Below, piece by piece: positions 7,647-12,990 of a stretch of 12,990 nucleotides of DNA. How positions within the stretch are numbered: the first letter of the stretch is position 1; each line of letters opens with the position of its first letter. The translations under genes and the position numbers were made by a program. The DNA comes from ZC4RG20 sp964518995. Its GTDB lineage: Bacteria > Pseudomonadota > Gammaproteobacteria > Steroidobacterales > Rariloculaceae. The stretch covers positions 1 through 12,990 of the forward strand of contig CAZFJU010000114.1 of NCBI GenBank assembly GCA_964518995.1, in the 5' to 3' direction. Under the pieces are notes generated by a model, which did not search any database, was not told where the DNA came from, and was given only the letters and a program-made list of their open reading frames with translations.

Positions 7647-9113
7647 CTCAGAGTGGTCGACCTCTGCTACTTCTTTGCGGCGAAGCCATTGCGATCCATC
7701 GGCTTGAAGTCTCACTGCGCGCTCCGTCGCGGAAGGCGGCTCGCGCGCCGGATCGTCGGCGCCGTGCTCGCGGTCGCGGCGGCGGCGAACGTCGCCGCGG
7801 ATGACGCCGTGCGCCTGCTGCTCGACGATCTGCCGGCCGGAACCGCCGGGATCGGCGGCGCGCTGCGGACGGTTCGAGCGCCGCATCTCGGCGGCACCAA
7901 CGATCTCGATTTCGTGCCGCTCTACATCTACGAGGGCCGACGGCTCTTCGTGCACGGCACGTCACTCGGTGTGCACCTGGTCGACCGCCCCGAATTCGCG
8001 CTCGACTTCGTCGCCCGCTATCGCTTCTGGCGCATGGACCCGCACGAGGACGCTCGTCTCGAAGGTCTCGCCGACCGCGACCAATCCCTCGATGCCGGCA
8101 TCGCCGCGCGTTGGCGGCGGGGCAGCGGCGAGATCGCGCTCGCGTGGGTCGGCGACCTGATCGATCGGCACGGCGGTCAAGAGCTCGAGGCGAACTATCG
8201 CCATCGGTTCCGATTCGGCGCGTGGCAAATTTCGCCGTTCGTCGGCTTCAGCTGGCTCGATTCGAATCTCACAAGCCATTACTTCGGCGTGGCGCCGAGC
8301 GAAAGCACCGCCGAGCGCCCAGCCTATTCACCGGGCGAGGTCCTGAACCTGCGCTACGGCGTGAACACCGCTTACGACTTCGGACAAGGTTTCCGGCTTT
8401 ACGCGAATCTCGGCGTGACCGAGCTCAGTCGCCGCCTGTTCGAGAGCCCGATCGTCGAGCAGACGGTATGGCCGACGGCGCTGGTCGGCATGAGTTACTT
8501 CCTCGGCAGCGTGTTCGAGCCGCAAGAGCGCGTCCCCGAGCGCCGGCAGGGAGAATGGTCCTGGCGCGTGAATTACGGCTATCAGGCCCAGGGCAACGTC
8601 GTCGGCGACATCGATCAAGGCGACTTCAGGCGCAGCGTCGACGCGAGCACGCGGATCGCCGGTATCACCGCGAGCAAGCTGCTCAACGAGGGCCGGCGCT
8701 TCGATTTCGTCGGCCGCCTAGCGGTGTTCCGCCACCTCGAGCGCGGCGCGCAGCCCGATTTTTTCAGCGTTTCCGCGTACGTGATGGCAATCGGTAAAGG
8801 CTATCTCCCGTGGTCGGACCAGCCGGCTTTTCGCTGGGGCTTCGGCATGGGGTTGTCGTACGCGCAGCGCGTGCCGGTCATCGAGCAGATCAAGCAGGAG
8901 CGGCGCGAGCGCAACCGCACGCGGTTTCAAAACTACCTCGAGATGATGATCGACTTTCCTCTTCGCCCGCTGGTCGGCGACGGCCGCTTCGGCAACTGCT
9001 TTGTCGGGTTAACGACCGTGCATCGCTCCGGCGTGTTCGCCACGTCAAACCTGCTTGGCGACGTCGCCGGCGGGTCCGACTGGCTGACGGCGCATCTGGA
9101 ATGCGTACGCTAA
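7626..9113 (+). CDS. MipA/OmpV-like outer-membrane protein with an extra C-terminal barrel domain
   Basis: This 495-residue protein has a basic segment (RRGRRLARR) and a hydrophobic stretch (about 43-58) that fit a signal peptide. Residues about 75-298 look like the MipA/OmpV family of beta-barrels. Features are alternating strands, an early VPLYIYEG, then HYFGVAPSE, PAYSPGE and ESPIVEQT before a strand with GMSYFLG. Classical members have about 250 residues; this one is nearly double. The second half (about 310-495) is again strand-rich and ends with HRSG (H466-G469) and GGSDWLTAHLE (482-492), a pattern reminiscent of PagL-like lipid A deacylases. MipA was named for binding MltA, but a wider role is likely. 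The start is uncertain: TTG 7626 is the longest; TTG 7689 or 7704 would give a more normal signal peptide. It overlaps the next gene by 13 bp. Confidence 0.65.
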   Translation: MGIKAVGLRVVDLCYFFAAKPLRSIGLKSHCALRRGRRLARRIVGAVLAVAAAANVAADDAVRLLLDDLPAGTAGIGGALRTVRAPHLGGTNDLDFVPLYIYEGRRLFVHGTSLGVHLVDRPEFALDFVARYRFWRMDPHEDARLEGLADRDQSLDAGIAARWRRGSGEIALAWVGDLIDRHGGQELEANYRHRFRFGAWQISPFVGFSWLDSNLTSHYFGVAPSESTAERPAYSPGEVLNLRYGVNTAYDFGQGFRLYANLGVTELSRRLFESPIVEQTVWPTALVGMSYFLGSVFEPQERVPERRQGEWSWRVNYGYQAQGNVVGDIDQGDFRRSVDASTRIAGITASKLLNEGRRFDFVGRLAVFRHLERGAQPDFFSVSAYVMAIGKGYLPWSDQPAFRWGFGMGLSYAQRVPVIEQIKQERRERNRTRFQNYLEMMIDFPLRPLVGDGRFGNCFVGLTTVHRSGVFATSNLLGDVAGGSDWLTAHLECVR

Positions 9114-9676
9114 TCATCCTCTGCGGCGCGACCTTGCTCGCCGCGCTGGCCGCCGGCGCGCACGGCGCCGTGCCCGATGGGCTCGACCGGCGCACGGCCG
9201 ATGCGATCGAGCGGCTCCGGGCCGACGTGCCGGATCGATACTTCGATGAAGCATATGGCTATGCCGTTCTGCCCGGGGTCAAGCGGCTCGGCGCCGGGCT
9301 CGGGGCCGCGTGGGGCGGCGGCACGCTCATCGAGCAGGGCCGCGTCGTGCCGGGCCGCGTGCGCTTCTGGCAGGCCACTTCCGGCATACAGGCCGGCGGC
9401 TCGCTCGTCAGCCTGATCGTCCTCTTCCGCGACCGGGACGCAATGGATGCCTTCCGCTGCAATACAGTTCAGTTCATGGGCCAAGCCGGCATCTCGATCG
9501 GCCCCGTCGGCGTATTGAAGACGCCGGGATACGACAGCGGCGTCGCGATCTTCGCGACGCACCGGTTCGGCCTGATGAACGAGGCGACGATCGCGGTCGG
9601 CAAGCTGTCCTTCCATCCGCAGGATGCGCGAGCGCGCGCCGCGTGCGCCGCGCCCGGCGGCTCTGAGGGGCTGTGA
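9101..9676 (+). CDS. SYLF-domain (Ysc84-like) exported lipid-binding protein
   Basis: This 191-residue protein starts with a clear signal peptide (MRT, hydrophobic 4-18, cleavage near GAHGA). Residues about 50-172 match the SYLF domain: YGYAVLPGVKRLGAGLGAAW (52-71), a GGGTLIEQG turn, GIQAGGSLVSLIVLFRD (95-111) and AMDAFR (114-119). The domain ends near FATHRFGLMNEATIAVGKL, where the glycine-rich strands and the VLF motif are typical. SYLF proteins are reported to bind phospholipids or phosphoinositides; many bacterial ones are periplasmic with unclear roles. The ATG at 9101 lies inside the end of the MipA-like gene (13-bp overlap), which implies translational coupling. Longer readings in this frame run antiparallel to the real upstream protein and are not supported. 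The LpxR-family gene follows after 39 bp, so a role in outer-membrane lipid handling is a reasonable inference. Confidence 0.82.
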   Translation: MRTLIILCGATLLAALAAGAHGAVPDGLDRRTADAIERLRADVPDRYFDEAYGYAVLPGVKRLGAGLGAAWGGGTLIEQGRVVPGRVRFWQATSGIQAGGSLVSLIVLFRDRDAMDAFRCNTVQFMGQAGISIGPVGVLKTPGYDSGVAIFATHRFGLMNEATIAVGKLSFHPQDARARAACAAPGGSEGL

Positions 9677-9715
9677 CAGCTGAATCGCCTGCGCTTTGCG
9701 GCGTATGCTTTCGCG

Positions 9716-10747
9716 ATGCGGTACGCGTCCGATCTCCAGAGGCTCTTTACCGCGCTGCTCCTGTGCGCGGCGAGCGTCGCGGGCACGTCAGCCGCGCACG
9801 CGCATGACGGCGCGTTCACGTTCAAATTCGAGAACGACACGTTCACCGGAACCGACAACAACTACACGAATGGCTTCGGTTTCACGTTGACGACCGGGGA
9901 GATCACTCGCGACGAGCCGGCTTTCGCCGGCAAATGGCTGCGGTTCTGGTCCTTCCTGCCCTTCGTCGGTGCCCCCGGCTTCGAGACTTTCGCGTCGTGG
10001 GCGCTCGTTCACGAGGTGCACACGCCGACCGATATCTCGCTGCCGAACCCGCGCGAGGACGATCAGCCCTACGCCGGCATTTTGTACACGGACAGCGTGC
10101 TGCACGCGCGCAACGACCGCTGGGCGCACACGTGGTCGCTGCGCGCCGGCATTGTCGGGCCGTCGACGCATGCAGAACGCGTTCAACGCCGTCTGCACAA
10201 GCTGCTCGGCTCGCGCGATCCGATGGGGTGGGATACGCAGCTGCCCGACGAGCCGGTCCTCAACATCGACTACACGACGATGTATGCCTGGCGCGAAGGC
10301 CGCCTCGGCCGTCTCGGCTCATGGAGGATCGTTCCGGTCGGCGGCGTGAGCGTCGGCAACTATTTCACCGGAGTCAGCGCCGGCGCCTACGGCGAGATCG
10401 GCTGGAAGCTCTCGAACGTGTTCCGCACCACGACGCTGCGCCACGGCTTCAACGGCACACAGATGCTCGGCGCCAGCCCGGTCGATGGATGGTCCGTTTC
10501 GTTCTTCGCCGGCGTCGAGGGTTACGGCGTCGCACACTATCTGCCTCTCGACGGCACCGTGCTCAAGGACAGCCGCCGCGTCGAATCGAAGCCGTTCACG
10601 AGCGTCTTTTCCACTGGGCTCACGGTGCGGCGCAACGCGCTCGTGCTGTCGCTGACCCAGTCGTTTTTCACGAAGACGTTCGATACCGAGCAAGACCGGG
10701 CGGCGTTCGGCACGTTGAATGTTTCGTGGTATCGGCGGGGGCGATGA
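9716..10747 (+). CDS. lpxR: Lipid A 3'-O-deacylase, LpxR family
   Basis: This 343-residue outer-membrane barrel has a signal peptide with cleavage near AHA-H (29/30). The mature protein opens with the LpxR signature: FEND (38-41), then TGTDNNYTNGFGF (44-56). DDQPYAG (115-121) follows, then GIVGPSTHAERVQRRLHKLL (145-164), in which H161 fits the catalytic His. Next is GWDTQLPDEP (171-180). In Salmonella LpxR the active residues are N9, D10 and H122 of the mature protein; here N40 and D41 become 11 and 12, and H161 becomes 132, so the active site looks intact. LpxR removes the 3'-acyloxyacyl group of lipid A in the outer leaflet, with Ca2+. The upstream SYLF gene lies 39 bp away on the same strand, so an operon is likely. 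The ATG at 9716 is the only in-frame start near the signal peptide; its ribosome site is weak. Confidence 0.9.
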   Translation: MRYASDLQRLFTALLLCAASVAGTSAAHAHDGAFTFKFENDTFTGTDNNYTNGFGFTLTTGEITRDEPAFAGKWLRFWSFLPFVGAPGFETFASWALVHEVHTPTDISLPNPREDDQPYAGILYTDSVLHARNDRWAHTWSLRAGIVGPSTHAERVQRRLHKLLGSRDPMGWDTQLPDEPVLNIDYTTMYAWREGRLGRLGSWRIVPVGGVSVGNYFTGVSAGAYGEIGWKLSNVFRTTTLRHGFNGTQMLGASPVDGWSVSFFAGVEGYGVAHYLPLDGTVLKDSRRVESKPFTSVFSTGLTVRRNALVLSLTQSFFTKTFDTEQDRAAFGTLNVSWYRRGR

Positions 10748-10761
10748 GTGGAACGATCGGG

Positions 10762-11184
10762 CTAACGAACCGGAAGCAACGCTTCGAAGCCGGCTTCCGG
10801 GAAATGTCCGTCAGAGGTAAGCGCCTGTTTCATCTTGAGCTCTCGCATCACGACGAAACTCGAACAATCGGTAAACGAATAGCAATGGTCAGCGTGCTTG
10901 CGCAGGAACATCTTCGTCGCGGTGAAGCGCTCGACTCCGATCCACTCGACGCGGATCGCCATGCTCTGCTCGATCAACTCCAGAGCACGAAACGCCATAC
11001 GCGAGCCACTGCGTGCCTTCGCGAGAGTTACGGTCTCGTCGATCACGTAGTCCGTGACAACGAGTCTCCGCCCTGCTCGAACTCGCTTCGCGACCGCATC
11101 GCGCGCGGCCGCATGGTTGGCGTCTCGCTTGTCGATGAGCGCATAGAGCCCGGATGTATCGACGAACGCGTCACGGCTTGCCAT
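10762..11184 (-). CDS. vapC: Type II toxin, PIN-domain ribonuclease (VapC family)
   Basis: This 140-residue PIN-domain protein is complete. It carries the four acidic residues that bind Mg2+ in the active site: D9 in AFVDTSGLYAL, E50 in YVIDETVTLA, D106 in SFTDCSSF and D125 in ALTSDGHF. The length and order are typical of VapC toxins, which cleave RNA (often initiator tRNA or rRNA) when free of antitoxin. The ATG at 11184 overlaps the end of the antitoxin by 14 bases, so the two should be translated together. A TTG at 11199 is a less likely start. The stop lies 14 bp from the convergent lpxR-family stop with no obvious terminator between. Confidence 0.9.
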   Translation of the reverse strand: MASRDAFVDTSGLYALIDKRDANHAAARDAVAKRVRAGRRLVVTDYVIDETVTLAKARSGSRMAFRALELIEQSMAIRVEWIGVERFTATKMFLRKHADHCYSFTDCSSFVVMRELKMKQALTSDGHFPEAGFEALLPVR

Positions 11185-11428
11185 AGAGGACGTCGTCAAT
11201 CTCTGCGTTCGTCAACTGCCCGCCCGGACCTTCGATCGCGAAATCATCTAGATTAAGCAAGGGATCATCCGGCGAAACCGCAGAGCGTTTAGACGACCGG
11301 ATGGGTCCAAGCTCCGCGACCGGCTTCCCACCCCGGGCGATCGTAATGCGCTCGCCCCTTTCGGCGCGGGCAATAAGCTGCGACAGGCGCGTCTTGGCTT
11401 CGTGCACATTGACAACTTTATCATCCAT
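11171..11428 (-). CDS. Type II antitoxin, Phd/YefM family
   Basis: This 85-residue protein has the Phd/YefM N-terminal DNA-binding and dimer domain: VVNVHEAKTRLSQLIARAER (5-24), then GERITIARGGKPVAELGP (25-42). A flexible C-terminal part follows, with LLNLDDFAIEGPGG and LTNAEIDDVLYGKP. The latter is the kind of acidic-aromatic tail that wraps the PIN toxin active site. It binds and blocks the VapC encoded in the overlapping next gene and should repress its own promoter. The start ATG at 11428 is nearly leaderless and lies inside an inverted repeat (11422-11437). Confidence 0.9.
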   Translation of the reverse strand: MDDKVVNVHEAKTRLSQLIARAERGERITIARGGKPVAELGPIRSSKRSAVSPDDPLLNLDDFAIEGPGGQLTNAEIDDVLYGKP

Positions 11429-11437
11429 TTTTGGATG
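11422..11437. promoter_or_regulatory. Palindrome over the antitoxin start codon (probable operator)
   Basis: catcca (11422-11427) and tggatg (11432-11437) are perfect reverse complements around tttt. The repeat includes the antitoxin ATG and touches the -10-like hexamer, which suits autorepression by the toxin-antitoxin complex. It could also form an RNA hairpin that hides the start codon. Confidence 0.5.
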
Positions 11438-11463
11438 TTAGCTAAGCGGCATGGACTAATCAA
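11435..11463 (-). promoter_or_regulatory. Candidate sigma70-type promoter of the toxin-antitoxin operon
   Basis: On the - strand TTGATT (11458-11463) and TAACAT (11435-11440) are 17 bases apart; each matches four of six consensus bases. Transcription from here would start only a few bases before the ATG at 11428, giving a nearly leaderless message. Confidence 0.4.
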
Positions 11464-11651
11464 TGGACGTGACTCTCCGTAGCAGCCGAAAAGAACCACC
11501 GCCGGAGTCGACAAAATTTACACCGTCATGCGCGCGACGCTGTAACGCATTGTTTTACCGCACTCTCAGTGGATGGCTTGTATGTTGCAGTGGACTGTTG
11601 CGTTCTGGCTAAATTCCCTGATGCGATCGTTACTCTGGAGCTGCCTTCGTA

Positions 11652-12758
11652 ATGAAAACCACCGTCAATCTGCTTGCACTCGCTGCCCTGTCGACGTTCA
11701 CATGTGCTGCTCATGCCATTCCGTTCCTTGTGGGCATCGGTTTCGGGCCGGGCGATACGTTCAGCCGCGCGTACGGCGTATCCGCCGATGGCACGACGGT
11801 TGTCGGTACGAGCGGTTTCCTGGACGACTCGATGGCCGCCTACTGGAATGAAACCGAAGGTCTGTTCAGGACTCACGATCGCGGGTTATTCACTGCCGCG
11901 TCCGCCGACGGATCGGTGATCGCCGGGCAGGGCTTCGGTGAGGCGCTTCGATGGACGCCCGCGTACAGCGGCCGGCAGCTTGGCGTTCTGGCGGGCGAAC
12001 ATGCTTCGATTGCGACGGACATCTCAGCCGACGGCTCCGTGATTGTCGGTAACAGCGGCGATCGGGCCTTCATGTGGACCGGTACCGAGGTTGGAGGCGC
12101 AATGGTCGAACTGCGCGGCCTCGGCGGGGAAGCCGTCACCCGTGCCTACGCCGTGTCCGCCGACGGCCGGGTCGCGGTAGGCATGAGCGGCACACCTAAT
12201 GGAGGCAGCACTTTCGCGGTCCACTGGTACGCGGATGGCACGCCGCTGTCGCTTCAGTTCGCGGGCTCGGACGCGTCGTCGGCGCATGACGTTTCGGCCG
12301 ACGGCTCCGTCATCGTGGGCCGCGCCAACGACCAGCCATTCCGGTGGAGCAACGATCGCATCATCAGCCTCGGGCTTCTTCCCGGCGACACGGAAGGCGG
12401 CGCGACCGCGGTATCCGCCGACGGCTCCGTCGTGCTCGGCTACAGCGGCACCGGCATTTTCCTGTGGGATGAGGTCGCGGGGATGCGTGATCTGTGGTCG
12501 CTGCTGACCATCGACTACGGTCTCGATCTCACCGGCTGGGTTCTCCAAGAAGCATTGGGGCTTTCCGCCGATGGCCTCGTCATCGCCGGCTGGGGCATCA
12601 ATCCGAACGGAGAGACGGAAGGCTGGGTGGCCAGTCTGCGCAGCAGCGCTGTCGCCGTGCGGGAGCCGTCCACCTTCGCGTTGCTCGCCGGCGCGCTGCT
12701 GCTGGTAGGTGCGCAGTGGCGCAGGCGTGCTGAGGCGGCAGGTCTCATTCGCAGCTGA
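11652..12758 (+). CDS. Secreted HAF-repeat protein with PEP-CTERM anchor
   Basis: This 368-residue protein has a signal peptide (MKTTVN, hydrophobic 5-20, cleavage near AHA-I at 22). The body holds seven copies of a short repeat of the form (V/I)SADGxVxxG, beginning at residues 43, 83, 124 and onward to 304, at uneven spacing. These are typical of the HAF extracellular repeat family, whose copies form beta-rich, propeller-like folds. The C-terminus has the PEP-CTERM layout: VREPSTFALLAG (336-347), a hydrophobic helix to 353, then QWRRR (355-359). The first proline is replaced by R (REP, 337-339). PEP-CTERM proteins are processed by exosortase and attached to or released at the cell surface with exopolysaccharide; no exosortase gene is in the window. 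GGAG lies 11 bases before the ATG. The specific function is unknown. Confidence 0.88.
   Translation: MKTTVNLLALAALSTFTCAAHAIPFLVGIGFGPGDTFSRAYGVSADGTTVVGTSGFLDDSMAAYWNETEGLFRTHDRGLFTAASADGSVIAGQGFGEALRWTPAYSGRQLGVLAGEHASIATDISADGSVIVGNSGDRAFMWTGTEVGGAMVELRGLGGEAVTRAYAVSADGRVAVGMSGTPNGGSTFAVHWYADGTPLSLQFAGSDASSAHDVSADGSVIVGRANDQPFRWSNDRIISLGLLPGDTEGGATAVSADGSVVLGYSGTGIFLWDEVAGMRDLWSLLTIDYGLDLTGWVLQEALGLSADGLVIAGWGINPNGETEGWVASLRSSAVAVREPSTFALLAGALLLVGAQWRRRAEAAGLIRS
11778..12590 (+). repeat. Seven in-frame repeats coding (V/I)SADGxVxxG
   Basis: The repeat core reads about tccgccgacggctccgt in most copies and gives SADGS plus a following V-x-x-G. The DNA copies are similar but not identical, which suggests old internal duplication kept by selection on the protein. 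Copies 3, 5 and 6 share the longest identical stretch. Confidence 0.75.
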
Positions 12759-12764
12759 AGGACT

Positions 12765-12876
12765 GCGCATCGTTGGGATCGCCCACGCCACCCCATACGG
12801 CGACCGCCGCGCTGCGGAGGGATTACATAAACGCGAATCATTCAACAAATCCCTCCGCTGGCGTGGGTTGATGCGC
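12765..12876. repeat. Triple nested inverted repeat of unknown type
   Basis: Three exact arm pairs nest: 12765-12771 with 12870-12876 (7 bp), 12782-12790 with 12859-12867 (9 bp) and 12814-12824 with 12848-12858 (11 bp). The inner loop is 23 bases. The unpaired bases lie almost all on the left side (10 and 23 bases), against 2 and 0 on the right. The 23-base left bulge can form its own 4-bp stem (cggc/gccg, 12798-12809), giving a three-way junction. No T-run follows. It begins seven bases after the PEP-CTERM gene stop. It could be a MITE-like remnant, a structured RNA or an intergenic repeat. Confidence 0.65.
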
Positions 12877-12990
12877 CCACTCGCGTGCCCTCGATTAAGA
12901 GATGGATGCTCCCCGTCGAGACTACCCCGGTCTTGCCGTCGCGTGAGCTGCAGTCGTCCCTCCTTCACGGGAGAACGCGGTGCGCAGCAC
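12877..12990. other. Right-edge non-coding sequence
   Basis: I recognise no gene here. A + strand frame from ATG 12906 is open to the window end (28 codons), but the peptide has no recognisable content and could be chance. No tRNA-like or attachment-site-like fold was seen. Confidence 0.3.

Noticed and set aside
9934..11256. 440-codon + strand frame over the lpxR-family gene and toxin-antitoxin operon
   Set aside because: It overlaps three well-supported genes in other frames or strands, and its translation is Arg-rich shadow sequence.
11584..11625. Promoter for the PEP-CTERM gene (TTGCAG, then TAAATT)
   Set aside because: The hexamers match poorly and the spacer is 19 bases, so the pair is not better than chance in this region.
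12765..12876. Integron attC site
   Set aside because: The one-sided bulges are similar, but the required RYYYAAC and GTTRRRY ends are absent on both strands and no integrase or other cassette is in view.
12906..12990. Possible start of a gene running off the right edge
   Set aside because: Only 28 open codons without recognisable content, and the opposite frames are similarly open. There is too little to call.

Overview
The window reads as a GC-rich chromosome segment of a Gram-negative bacterium. It encodes a TonB-dependent outer-membrane receptor, a LpxR-type lipid A deacylase, a MipA/OmpV-like barrel and a PEP-CTERM surface protein. This mixture fits a gammaproteobacterium of the Nevskiales/Steroidobacter type. 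That assignment is inference from gene content and codon use only; no rRNA, tRNA or other taxonomic marker is present.

Region 1 (1-302): the left edge cuts the last 56 codons of a PIN-domain (VapC-like) toxin on the + strand. It is followed by a non-coding stretch with a strong hairpin between convergent gene ends.

Region 2 (303-7311, all on the - strand): in transcription order there is an AraC-family regulator with an unusual Cys-rich tail, a 1165-residue TonB-dependent receptor, and two tandem paralogous exported proteins of the DUF8021-like (possibly NTF2-fold) kind. The layout suggests an inducible system that imports a large or hydrophobic ligand and binds or modifies it in the periplasm. 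The substrate cannot be read from the sequence.

Region 3 (7312-10747, + strand): after a 314-bp divergent intergenic region with a 16-bp tandem repeat comes a compact three-gene envelope cluster. It holds a double-length MipA/OmpV-like barrel, a small SYLF-domain (lipid-binding) exported protein that overlaps it by 13 bp, and an LpxR-family lipid A 3'-O-deacylase 39 bp further on. Together they look like a module for outer-membrane lipid A remodelling.

Region 4 (10762-11463, - strand): a complete type II toxin-antitoxin operon, Phd/YefM antitoxin then overlapping VapC PIN toxin. A promoter-like sequence and a palindrome overlap the antitoxin start codon.

Region 5 (11652-12990, + strand): a secreted protein with seven HAF-like repeats and a variant PEP-CTERM anchor is followed by about 230 non-coding bases carrying a triple nested inverted repeat of unknown nature.

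I saw no CRISPR array, insertion sequence, integrase, RNA gene or replication origin. The best candidates for something undescribed are the receptor/twin-DUF8021 locus, the MipA-SYLF-LpxR cluster and the nested inverted repeat near the right edge.
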